Shown here one piece after another: positions 8,853-16,830 of a stretch of DNA of 64,000 nt. A program made the position numbers and the translations under genes. Source of the stretch: GCA-2794515 sp034436155 (GTDB lineage Bacteria; Chloroflexota; Anaerolineae; Aggregatilineales; Phototrophicaceae); contig DAOTVP010000079.1 of the NCBI GenBank assembly GCA_034436155.1, forward strand, positions 31,307-95,306. The letters run 5' to 3'. The notes under the pieces are model-generated. The model was given only the letters and a program-made list of their open reading frames with translations. It was not told the DNA's origin and did not search any database. Each line of letters begins with the position of its first letter. Position 1 is the first letter of the stretch.

Positions 8853-8895
8853 GAATACATCGTTCAATTAGTTGGAAAGGGAGGTGATCGACGGT

Positions 8896-8931
8896 ATGTT
8901 GTGCGATTATTTAGGAGGGATTGACCTCTGA
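8896..8931 (+). CDS. Putative 11-residue leader peptide (MLCDYLGGIDL)
   Basis: ATG 8896 to TGA 8929-8931. It is preceded at 8 bases by AAGGGAGGTGATC (8877-8889), which matches the complement of the 16S 3' end at all but one position, a far stronger SD than any other gene here. The last codons overlap the first copy of the hairpin arm GGGATTGACC, so a translating ribosome would mask it. There is no run of one regulatory amino-acid codon. Reality as a peptide is unproven; it could instead be a ribosome-binding decoy. Confidence 0.45.
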   Translation: MLCDYLGGIDL

Positions 8932-8984
8932 AACTCCCCATGGGATGACCCTAGCGGTCAATTCCACTAATGTGCAAACGCACC

Positions 8985-9017
8985 AAACCAGCGACGTGAT
9001 GTCGCTGGTTTGATTTT
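8985..9017 (+). terminator. Hairpin terminator/attenuator before the Lgt-like gene
   Basis: Perfect 11-bp stem AAACCAGCGAC (8985-8995) / GTCGCTGGTTT (9001-9011) with loop GTGAT, followed by GATTTTA. The U-tract is short and interrupted. It lies only 17 bases upstream of the next start codon, which suits conditional readthrough rather than a simple gene end. Confidence 0.7.
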
Positions 9018-9028
9018 AGGAACAGATT

Positions 9029-9793
9029 ATGCTCCCACAAACCATCTCCATCGCCTTTTTGACCTTCAACACCTATACTTTTTTATTGGGGTTGGGCATC
9101 ATCGTGTGCATCGGCATCTCTGCCCTGACTCATCGCCTCAATTATGCCGATGGTATGGGCGCGGTAGTAGATGTGTGCCTCGCGGGGTTAATCGTGGGCA
9201 TCGTCACGGGGCGAATCGGACATGTCATGATTCACTGGGCATATTTTTCTGAACACACATTCGAAATCATCCACATCAACGCGGGCGGACTCAATTGGCA
9301 TAGCGCCGTCATCGGCGGGGTTTTCGGCGCATGGGTGATGAAAATCAGCATCCGCAAAACGGTCGATTTTCATCTGTTGCTCGAATCATGGGCGGTGGCT
9401 GTTCCCCTACTCGGTCTGATGGGATGGTGGGCATGTAGCACTTTTTTATGCGGATATGGCGCAGAAATCAACAACCTGAGCGATTTTCCCGCCCTGTTGG
9501 TCTGGGAAGCACCTGCGATAAACGGCATGGTCGCGCCTCGCTTCGCCACCCAACCGTTGGGCATGTTATGGGCGGTTATCGTCATGGGGGTGATAATCGT
9601 GTGTATTTGGCGCGGATGGTTACGCAAAAAACGCTTCGGCGCGAGTTTGATGTTATGGGCGATGGGGATGTTGTTACTGGGTTATTTGCGTGGGGATGTG
9701 ATGCCGATGGTATCTGGTTTACGAATTGACCAATGGCTGGATGCCATGATGCTCATTTTCGGCGGGGCGTATGCCTTTTGGCATCGGGGATAA
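9029..9793 (+). CDS. Prolipoprotein diacylglyceryl transferase-like membrane protein
   Basis: 254 aa, about seven hydrophobic helices. It matches the Lgt fold by GLIVGIVTGRIGHVMIHW (the GGRLGYVLF-type segment) and GLNWHSAVIGG (GxSxHGGLIG with the catalytic His). The segment equivalent to GRIGNFxNGE/GCWLAGCCYG reads GLMGWWACSTFLCGYG, so the conserved Arg and Asn of true Lgt are missing. Lgt transfers diacylglycerol from phosphatidylglycerol to the lipobox Cys; this one may be a diverged paralogue. SD AGGA at 9018-9021, 7 bases from ATG. Expression probably depends on the leader RNA just upstream. Ends at a terminator shared with a convergent gene. Confidence 0.78.
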   Translation: MLPQTISIAFLTFNTYTFLLGLGIIVCIGISALTHRLNYADGMGAVVDVCLAGLIVGIVTGRIGHVMIHWAYFSEHTFEIIHINAGGLNWHSAVIGGVFGAWVMKISIRKTVDFHLLLESWAVAVPLLGLMGWWACSTFLCGYGAEINNLSDFPALLVWEAPAINGMVAPRFATQPLGMLWAVIVMGVIIVCIWRGWLRKKRFGASLMLWAMGMLLLGYLRGDVMPMVSGLRIDQWLDAMMLIFGGAYAFWHRG

Positions 9794-9794
9794 A

Positions 9795-9822
9795 TCAAAA
9801 AGGGCGCAATGATGCGCCCTTA
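9795..9822. terminator. Intrinsic terminator between convergent genes
   Basis: Stem AGGGCGCA (9801-9808) / TGCGCCCT (9813-9820), loop ATGA. The left flank AAATCAAAA gives a U-rich tail on the minus strand, so it mainly serves the hydrolase gene ending at 9839; the plus-strand tail TATCT is weaker. Confidence 0.75.
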
Positions 9823-9838
9823 TCTACACAACCACACC

Positions 9839-11722
9839 TTATTTATATTCGATACCCAGCAGAATCGGGTCAATTTGTGCGCCGACTTGTTGCAAACCTG
9901 CTTGTGAGGCATCTAAGACAAGTACAACATACACACCTTCGGTACTCTCTTGTTTGGCGAGTGTCAAGCGCAGATTTTGACCAACCAGATAAACATTAAG
10001 TGTCCACATATCGCCAGCAATCTCTTGTTCTTGGGTTTGAACAGGCGCAGACGAGAAACTGGGGTCAATGACAGCTAAGGCATCGGTGATGGCTTGGTTC
10101 ACATCCTCACCGCGCACACCCACCGCATACAAGGCTGAACTGGTATTCGGTTCAAAATAAGCGGTATAGGTGTCGGTGCTTTGATTTTCCCAACCAGCAA
10201 GCACAGGAAGGCTGAACAAGCCACTGGCATCATCTTGATAGATGGTAAAGGTCAGTTTGAGGTCGGCGATACAACTGCTATCAGGGGATTGGGTGGGGTC
10301 GTTCACAAATTCGGTCATGATGCCAATCGCACACACATCCCCAAATTGACCATGTGCGCCGTTGGGGAACACCAAATGGGTGGCGTTGGGCAATGAGGCG
10401 GCAATCACATCACCACCCGATGGCGGGGTGATGGGGTCAAATTCGCCACTCAAAATGAGGACGGGAATATCCACCGTTGGGTTGGTATCGACAATCAGGC
10501 TATCGAGTGTGGGGATGCCCAATTTGCCACACAATTCGGGGAATTTCGCCGTATCGCGCACGAATACAGGCACAAATTCGGGGAACATTTCATCAACGGG
10601 GAAATCGGCTTCGGTGAAATCGGAATCTTCGGCGCACATCACGCTGTTATAAAACGCCGATGCGAAATCTTGGCGCAAAACCAACTCGCCACCCCATCTT
10701 TCGATCCATGAGAAATCATCGTTATACATTTGCTCGATGTAGCGGGGCATATTTTGAGCGAGGGCAGATGAATACATGGCGCTAAAGGTCAGGCTAATCA
10801 CGGCTTCACCCGTGACCAGGGCTGGATAAACCGCTTTGTCAGTCGGGTCGGTCACATCAACCAAAACCGGATTTTCACTTAGTCGGGCGACCACATCGAA
10901 ATATTTGGTCTGTAAATCGGGATAGGCGCTGTTACAGGTTTCATCTGTGGCGCACGCTTCAAATAACAGCGTGAATACGCGGGTCGCGCCTACGCCTGTG
11001 AGGGGCATAAAATTCACATTCAGAGGCACATTGGCATCCAAAATCACACTGCGTAACCCCTCTGGATTGAGATTGAGCAAATGTTGACCGAGCATTGTGC
11101 CATACGACACCCCATAATAATTAAATTCACTATATCCCAACGCATTCGCCACATAGGGAATATCGGCGGCGTTTTGGAGGCTATTAAAAGCCGCAAAATC
11201 CACGCCTTCACCTGCCAACCGTTCTGCACAGGCGAGGGTTGCCTCTTCACTGCGGGCATAATTCTCTTCTGCAGTTAGATTCTCATCCAACACATCGCGT
11301 GTGAGGGCAAAGCCTTCTTCACACAATAAATCGGGACTCGAAAATTTCGTGCCACGTTGTTCCAAAACAATCACATCGCGGTCGGATAAAAATGTCTGAA
11401 ATCCGAGTACGAATTGCGGGAAGTAGGTAAAACCAGAGCCACCAGGACCGCCTTGCGCGAGGATGATAGGATCAGGGGCAGGGTTACTGCTAGTGCTGGG
11501 GATAATCGCCACAGCAACTTGAATCGTGCCTGCATCGGGGTTATCGTGAAATTTGGGGACAGTGATTAAACCGCAACGGATTTGTTGACCATCAACAATT
11601 GTAGCGGGCAGTCTCATGTCTTCCATTGGACAGGGGATCGATTCAAAATTCTCCGATTGTGCAAATATAGGTGAAAGGGTGAGGGTGACAATGGCTACCA
11701 ATAAAAGTTTGACCAAACGCAT
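9839..11722 (-). CDS. Secreted alpha/beta hydrolase of the TAP/S33 peptidase type
   Basis: 627 aa. Signal peptide about 1-22 (MRLVKLLLVAIVTLTLSPIFAQ type). Catalytic parts in order: oxyanion segment QGGPGGSG, nucleophile YYGVSYGT (GxSxG), acid SGEFDPITPP, and base PNGAHGQFG. The spacing, with a cap between nucleophile and acid and the C-terminal TAP-like region, fits tripeptidyl aminopeptidase/proline iminopeptidase-like exported hydrolases. Residues after about 500 form an extra C-terminal domain with no obvious motif. It probably trims peptides outside the membrane. Monocistronic: promoter side faces the kinase gene, terminator at 9.8 kb. Confidence 0.92.
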   Translation of the reverse strand: MRLVKLLLVAIVTLTLSPIFAQSENFESIPCPMEDMRLPATIVDGQQIRCGLITVPKFHDNPDAGTIQVAVAIIPSTSSNPAPDPIILAQGGPGGSGFTYFPQFVLGFQTFLSDRDVIVLEQRGTKFSSPDLLCEEGFALTRDVLDENLTAEENYARSEEATLACAERLAGEGVDFAAFNSLQNAADIPYVANALGYSEFNYYGVSYGTMLGQHLLNLNPEGLRSVILDANVPLNVNFMPLTGVGATRVFTLLFEACATDETCNSAYPDLQTKYFDVVARLSENPVLVDVTDPTDKAVYPALVTGEAVISLTFSAMYSSALAQNMPRYIEQMYNDDFSWIERWGGELVLRQDFASAFYNSVMCAEDSDFTEADFPVDEMFPEFVPVFVRDTAKFPELCGKLGIPTLDSLIVDTNPTVDIPVLILSGEFDPITPPSGGDVIAASLPNATHLVFPNGAHGQFGDVCAIGIMTEFVNDPTQSPDSSCIADLKLTFTIYQDDASGLFSLPVLAGWENQSTDTYTAYFEPNTSSALYAVGVRGEDVNQAITDALAVIDPSFSSAPVQTQEQEIAGDMWTLNVYLVGQNLRLTLAKQESTEGVYVVLVLDASQAGLQQVGAQIDPILLGIEYK

Positions 11723-11892
11723 ATATGCTCCTTAAATTGTTAAAAGCGATAACTGTATTCTATTTGAATTTTTTCAAATGTGGCGTTAAGAGATGATTAA
11801 GGATTATAACGATAAAACCAGTTTGCATATCTGACAAAAAATGAGTACGATTCTATGCAACACGACACACCAAAGAATAAAGGGTTTCAATT

Positions 11893-13944
11893 GTGACAGG
11901 ATTAATTGGTAAAACACTCAACAATGGCAATTACGAGGTGAGGGAACTCATCGGCAGGGGGGGGATGGCGACTGTTTATTTGGGGTATCAGAAAAATGTC
12001 GATCGGCAAGTGGCTATCAAAGTCTTATCGGCACAAGCCAGTATGGATGCCGAATTCAAAGAACGCTTTGAACTCGAAGCCAAGACCATCGCCCGCTTAC
12101 AACATCCCCATATTTTGCCGTTATATGATTATGGCGCACAAGATGACATCTTGTATCTGGTCATGGCGTATTTATCGGGTGGGACGCTTGAAAATCGGAT
12201 TGCACAAGGCGAAATCACACTAGGCGATGTTGAGCGTATCTTACGTGAAATTGGCGGGGCGATCGATTATGCCCATCGTCAGGGCATTATACACCGCGAT
12301 ATTAAACCCGCCAATATTTTGTTTGATAGCGAAGGTCATGCCCTGCTGACCGATTTCGGCATCGCCAAACTGACAGAACGCAGTATCGGTTTAACAGGCA
12401 CAAATGTGGTTGGTACGCCTGCATATATGTCTCCCGAACAAGCGCAGGGCATGGAAATCACAGGCGCGACCGATATTTATGCGTTGGGTGTGGTGGCGTT
12501 TCAGGCAATCACAGGCAAATTACCGTTCAATGCGCCGTCTGTACTTCAACTCATGCTTCAAGTGGTGCAAGAACCTGTCCCCAATCTCGAAGATTTTGTC
12601 GAAGATATTCCGCCACAACTCAACAGCGTCCTCTCGCGGGCGATGGCAAAAGATCCCGAAGCGCGTTACGAAACCGCACAAGAATTCGCCGATGCCTTTA
12701 GCGATGCCATCCACGTCACAACCAAAGTCCCTATCTTAAATCGCCCTGTCAAACGGCTCGAAAATGTGACTACCACCGAAAAATTGACCAGCATCCCGAC
12801 CAAATTCAAAACGGCGATCGACCCCAACACCCAAACGGTCATCGTCCAACAAGGGACAAATCCGTTGATTTTATTGGGTGGGTTTGCGATTATCGCCATC
12901 GCATTAGTGGCGTTGGTGGTCATCCTGATGAGCAATAATAACACAGCGAATACGCTCGATGTGACGATTCGTGATAATACAACCCCGCGTCCAACCGATG
13001 CGGTGCGCGTCGTTCCACAACGTCCCACGATACCTACATTCGGCAGGGTGAGTTATACCACGACCAATCGGCTGGGCGATACCGCTAATTTGCGCGTAGA
13101 TAATTTGCAAGTCGGTGGTGAAGGCGTGCTGGTGGCTTGGCTGATTAATACCGCCATCGAGACACCCATTATCAAACTCGGTCAATTGCAATTGGATGCG
13201 CTCGGTAGCGCCACCTTGCGTTATGTAGATGAAAACGGGTTATTATTGCCCTCACAATATAACGCCATGCTCATCACTCGTGAGCGTAATGGCGAGGTAA
13301 CGCAACCAAGTGATGCTGTGCGCTATAGTGCCAGATTACCCGATAGCACATTGCAACTCGTCACCGAATTGCTCATCACATCACCTGATGGTGTGCGCGA
13401 AGGGAGTTTATTGGCGGGCATCCAACTCGAAGCGCGAATTGCCGCCCAACATGCGGGCTTGGCGGCGGGCGCAAGCACCGTACCCACCATGCACATTCAT
13501 GCCGAACACACTATTAATATCCTAAAGGGCGAAACAATTGATTATAACGGCGATGGTAAAGGCGAAAATCCGGGACGCGGTATCGGTGTTTATCGATTTG
13601 CCGATAAAATTCAAGCCCTATTGGATATGGTCATTATGGATGACCGCTCGACCAATGGGTTCATCGCCAACGCTGAATTTATCCGTGTGTGTTTGCAAAA
13701 TACACGCGGACGCGCCGACCAGATGATCAACCTCGAATTGTCATTATTAGCATCCGATGATGTTCAAGCCGTCAAACCACAAGCGACATTATCCTCACGA
13801 GTGGCTGATGAATTACAAAACGGGCTAGACTTAAATGAAAATGGCGATATTGAAGGATTTGAGGGCGAATGCGGGTTGGCACAAGTGGAAATTTATGCCT
13901 TATTGTTGGGGACATTGGATATTATCGAGGGTGGATTAAATTGA
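11893..13944 (+). CDS. Transmembrane Ser/Thr protein kinase with EF-hand-like sensor region
   Basis: 683 aa, GTG start with AAAGGG upstream. Kinase domain about 14-275: GRGGMATVY glycine loop, VAIKVL (Lys), HRDIKPANIL (catalytic Asp), DFGIAKL, and GTPAYMSPEQA activation-segment end. A single helix at about 318-340 (ILLGGFAIIAIALVALVVIL) puts the C-terminal half outside. That half has two loops shaped like EF-hand calcium sites: DYNGDGKGE at about 550 and DLNENGDIEGFE at about 646, with D, N and G spaced as in EF loops. It therefore may sense Ca2+ or a ligand. The downstream WD40 lipoprotein overlaps its stop codon, so the two are probably co-expressed. Confidence 0.95.
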   Translation: MTGLIGKTLNNGNYEVRELIGRGGMATVYLGYQKNVDRQVAIKVLSAQASMDAEFKERFELEAKTIARLQHPHILPLYDYGAQDDILYLVMAYLSGGTLENRIAQGEITLGDVERILREIGGAIDYAHRQGIIHRDIKPANILFDSEGHALLTDFGIAKLTERSIGLTGTNVVGTPAYMSPEQAQGMEITGATDIYALGVVAFQAITGKLPFNAPSVLQLMLQVVQEPVPNLEDFVEDIPPQLNSVLSRAMAKDPEARYETAQEFADAFSDAIHVTTKVPILNRPVKRLENVTTTEKLTSIPTKFKTAIDPNTQTVIVQQGTNPLILLGGFAIIAIALVALVVILMSNNNTANTLDVTIRDNTTPRPTDAVRVVPQRPTIPTFGRVSYTTTNRLGDTANLRVDNLQVGGEGVLVAWLINTAIETPIIKLGQLQLDALGSATLRYVDENGLLLPSQYNAMLITRERNGEVTQPSDAVRYSARLPDSTLQLVTELLITSPDGVREGSLLAGIQLEARIAAQHAGLAAGASTVPTMHIHAEHTINILKGETIDYNGDGKGENPGRGIGVYRFADKIQALLDMVIMDDRSTNGFIANAEFIRVCLQNTRGRADQMINLELSLLASDDVQAVKPQATLSSRVADELQNGLDLNENGDIEGFEGECGLAQVEIYALLLGTLDIIEGGLN

Positions 13945-15203
13945 CTTGTATAAATCGTTTGATCGGTAAGAACGGGATATATCATGCCCCTACATACCTA
14001 AAATGGATGCTCGTGTTATTGTCATTGATCATATCAGCGTGTGCTAATACGCCCTTACCTGCTCCAGCACAGACCACCGCCCCAACACTGACGGGTCAAA
14101 CCAACAGAATTGGCACAGCACAACCCGATGCCCCCACATGGCGATCGCCATCGCGCCCCATCACCCGCGAGAATGTCGCCGACATCGAATTATTGGGCAG
14201 GCTCGACTTTTCTGGCACGCCTAGCACCATCTTCACCTATGCCTTTTCGCCCGATGGCACGCGCATTGTCGGATTGAACAACACCAATCTGGTCGGGTGG
14301 GATTTAATTACGGGACAATTTCTCATCAATAACACGCATCGTAACGGCATGTATGTGTTTTATGGGGTCGATAAATCCGACTTATTTGTCGTCCAACGGG
14401 ATGGTATAGTCGCTATTTATAATGCCGAAAGCGGTGTTTCTTTCGAGGATTTTATTGGGCATGAACGGTTTAATGGCATTGCCACGTATGACCCGTTAAA
14501 CGGATGGTTAGCTCTCGGCGGTGATGATGGCACAATTCACGTCTGGGATACATTAGAACGCACCGCACTGGCGGTCATCAGCGCCCATCAGGGCGAAATT
14601 ACCCAACTCGCCTTCTCGCCTGATGGCACACGCTTGGTTAGCAGTGGCGCAGATAACAACAATTATTTGTGGGATTGGCGCAACCGCCAACAACTGAATA
14701 CATTCAGCAACAACGGCGTGGCGACGATTCGTATCGCCTATCATCCCTCTGGAAGACGGATAGCGATTGCCACTAACGAAGTCATTACGATGTGGGATGC
14801 GATTTCGGGCGAATTTATTCACGGATTGCCAACGGGTATCGCGGGATCAGAAAATTTGCTCCTTTTCTCGCACGATGGGCGATTTTTGGTCAACGGTGGT
14901 GCGATTCCCGATATGATGGTATGGTCTGGCGAGGATGACAATCGCTTTTTAGCCTTTTTGCCCCGTATGGGTGATGCGCGTATCGCCGCCACATTTTCGC
15001 CCGATAGCAATTTATTGCTCACATCTAAATTTGAGGGCGAGACAGTCTTATGGGATATGACGCAAATCACATCGGAAACGGTTGTCCGTGCCAATATCAA
15101 CCCCGCGAGTGAGCGTGTGGTGTTCACAGAATGGTCGCCCGATGGATTCACGATCCTATTTTTCGATGCGGGCGGTTCGATTTACGTGTGGGGGTTGCCC
15201 TAA
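13941..15203 (+). CDS. WD40-repeat lipoprotein
   Basis: About 420 aa. The start is uncertain. TTG 13941 overlaps the kinase stop (TTGA) and has GAGGGTGGA just upstream; TTG 13959 and ATG 14007 are alternatives. A lipobox is present (LVLLSLIISAC, then ANTP), so the mature protein is lipid-anchored outside. A Pro/Thr-rich linker leads to a beta-propeller of about seven WD40-like blades, e.g. FAFSPDGTRIVG...VGWDL and LAFSPDGTRLVSSGADNN...LWDW. WD40 propellers are binding platforms. Co-transcribed with the Ser/Thr kinase, so it may present ligands or proteins to the kinase sensor. Confidence 0.82.
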   Translation: MTCINRLIGKNGIYHAPTYLKWMLVLLSLIISACANTPLPAPAQTTAPTLTGQTNRIGTAQPDAPTWRSPSRPITRENVADIELLGRLDFSGTPSTIFTYAFSPDGTRIVGLNNTNLVGWDLITGQFLINNTHRNGMYVFYGVDKSDLFVVQRDGIVAIYNAESGVSFEDFIGHERFNGIATYDPLNGWLALGGDDGTIHVWDTLERTALAVISAHQGEITQLAFSPDGTRLVSSGADNNNYLWDWRNRQQLNTFSNNGVATIRIAYHPSGRRIAIATNEVITMWDAISGEFIHGLPTGIAGSENLLLFSHDGRFLVNGGAIPDMMVWSGEDDNRFLAFLPRMGDARIAATFSPDSNLLLTSKFEGETVLWDMTQITSETVVRANINPASERVVFTEWSPDGFTILFFDAGGSIYVWGLP

Positions 15204-15207
15204 TCTG

Positions 15208-16701
15208 TTAAATCCGCCCGTTCCATTCGGGTAAGGTGAAGCTAAATTCGCTCCCTTGCCCGACCTCACTCCTTACCGCCACATCCCCACCCAACCGATG
15301 CACGATGCGTTGTACAATCGAAAGCCCCAACCCATGTCCCTCGATTTTGACCTGATTTAACCGCGTGAATGGTGTGAAAACCCGTTCCTGCTCTTCGGGG
15401 GTTAATCCACGTCCGTTATCGCGTATCCAAAAACGCACCATGCCATTTTGCGGGTCATCTGCGCCGATGGTGATTTTGGCGGGTCTGCCACCATATTTGA
15501 GCGCGTTGCTGAGGTAATTCGCCCAAATTTCTTCGACCCACGGCGCATAGCCTTGCGCCAACGGGAAATCATTTGGATAGCTAATATCGGCTTGCGTCTC
15601 TTCGATGAGTTGCGCCAAACGTCGCTTGCTGTCATCGACAATAATTTTCATATCAAGTGGCATAATATCGGGTTGAGTTTCTTTGCTCACACCTGCCAGC
15701 AACAACAGGGCATTGATAATATCTTTGAGTTTATATCCACTTTCGATGATTAAACTCAGATATTCCAAAATTTTTGCCTTGTCCATTTTATCGTAATAGG
15801 TTTGCATCAAACTGGCAAAACCCATCATGCTGGCAATCGGATTTTTGAGGTCATGCGCCACGGTATAAGCAAACGCATCCAGTTCTTCGTTGCGAATTCG
15901 CAATTCTTCGGCTTGACGGCGCAACATATCTTCGGCTTCTTTGCGTTCTGTGATGTCTTGTGCCGCCCCATAAATATGGGTCACTTTGCCATTCTCATCC
16001 ACAATCGGATAGCCATGATCGCGCAACCAGCGAATTTTGCCCGATTTGGTGATAATCCGAAATTCGGTGATATCGCGTTCACCACGCATCAGGCGTTCAT
16101 AACGAGCGAATGCCAACGGTACATCATCGGGATAAATCAATCTTTCCCAACCATTGGTATCCATTTCTTGAAAGGTGTACCCAGTGATATCGTGAAACGC
16201 TTGCGTACTCCACTCTTTTTTGAGTGTGCCATCGGCTAAGACCGCATACGAATAAGCGTAATCGCTGATGGTATTGGAGATAATACGATGCCGTTCTTCG
16301 CTTTGGCGGAGCGCCTGTTGCATCTGATAAATCTGATTCAACACCAAAATTTGTCGGATGCGATAGGCGATAATAGAGGGGCGCACTGGTTTACACACAT
16401 AATCGAAAAATCCCATCTCCGTAATACGGTTGATAGTCGCATCGTCTTCTTCATTCACGATGACGACAATCGGAATTTTATCGCCATTGGGGATGCGATT
16501 GATGTGTTGGATGAGCGTCTTGCCACCTAAATCATCATCGAATAACAAGACATGCGGAAAATTCGCTTCGCACGCGGTCATAGCGGACTGGATCGAATCG
16601 CACTGGGTAAAATCGTATTCGGATATATTCGTTTGAAGTTGAGTTGCTAAATTCGGGATGGTGCTAATCACCAGTATCTGATATTTGACAGTGGCATTCA
16701 T
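15208..16701 (-). CDS. Hybrid sensor: receiver, PAS and histidine kinase domains
   Basis: 497 aa from ATG 16701. A TTG at 16722 sits inside the presumed promoter and is less likely. Order: receiver domain about 5-125, phospho-Asp in VLLFDDDLGG, Lys in VCKPVRP; PAS/PAC about 145-260 (SDYAYSYAVLADG, ITKSGKIRWLRDHG, YGAAQDITERK); HisKA H-box FAYTVAHDLKNPIASM; HATPase N-box NYLSNALKYGG, G1 DNGRGL, G2 GHGLGLSIV. No transmembrane helix, so cytoplasmic. An N-terminal receiver on a kinase suggests that it is fed by another kinase. Divergent from pcrA, and its stop lies 5 bases from the convergent WD40 gene. Confidence 0.92.
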   Translation of the reverse strand: MNATVKYQILVISTIPNLATQLQTNISEYDFTQCDSIQSAMTACEANFPHVLLFDDDLGGKTLIQHINRIPNGDKIPIVVIVNEEDDATINRITEMGFFDYVCKPVRPSIIAYRIRQILVLNQIYQMQQALRQSEERHRIISNTISDYAYSYAVLADGTLKKEWSTQAFHDITGYTFQEMDTNGWERLIYPDDVPLAFARYERLMRGERDITEFRIITKSGKIRWLRDHGYPIVDENGKVTHIYGAAQDITERKEAEDMLRRQAEELRIRNEELDAFAYTVAHDLKNPIASMMGFASLMQTYYDKMDKAKILEYLSLIIESGYKLKDIINALLLLAGVSKETQPDIMPLDMKIIVDDSKRRLAQLIEETQADISYPNDFPLAQGYAPWVEEIWANYLSNALKYGGRPAKITIGADDPQNGMVRFWIRDNGRGLTPEEQERVFTPFTRLNQVKIEGHGLGLSIVQRIVHRLGGDVAVRSEVGQGSEFSFTLPEWNGRI

Positions 16702-16727
16702 AGGTTTAATCACAATTTCCAAAATTA

Positions 16728-16757
16728 TATCTTTCTTATTTTACCCAAAATTTGGGT
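16728..16757. promoter_or_regulatory. TATAAT box and palindromic operator candidate
   Basis: In the divergent space between the sensor kinase and pcrA. On the minus strand, TATAAT lies 20-25 bases upstream of kinase ATG 16701. Next to it is a 7+1+7 palindrome at 16743-16757 (ACCCAAA A TTTGGGT), a plausible repressor site. No regulator is identified. Confidence 0.35.
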
Positions 16758-16830
16758 TATTTGAATATAGATTATGAAAACCATCGCATTATGCGTTAAA
16801 ATGCAAGTTAAGAGAAAAGGATAACGGATT

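Larger units (their letters stand above)
8860..9017 (+). ncRNA. Structured leader RNA upstream of the Lgt-like gene (putative attenuator)
   Basis: A closing helix is formed by ATTAGTTGG (8867-8875) and CCACTAAT (8964-8971). Within it, GGTCAATTCC (8956-8965) can pair with GGGATTGACC (8917-8926) or with GGGATGACC (8942-8950), but not both. CTCCC at 8934-8938 can also pair with the SD GGGAG at 8879-8883. A small GTGC-AAAC-GCAC hairpin (8972-8983) and an 11-bp terminator-like stem (8985-9011) complete the leader. It contains an 11-codon ORF. I do not recognise it as 6S, SRP, tmRNA, RNase P or a known riboswitch. Structure is read by eye only. Confidence 0.5.

Noticed and set aside
8860..9017. 6S RNA
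   Set aside because: The length and closing stem are suggestive, but the internal ORF with strong SD and the gene immediately downstream fit a leader better.
16722..16722. TTG start for the hybrid sensor kinase
   Set aside because: It sits at the expected transcription start just after a TATAAT box, so ATG 16701 is preferred.
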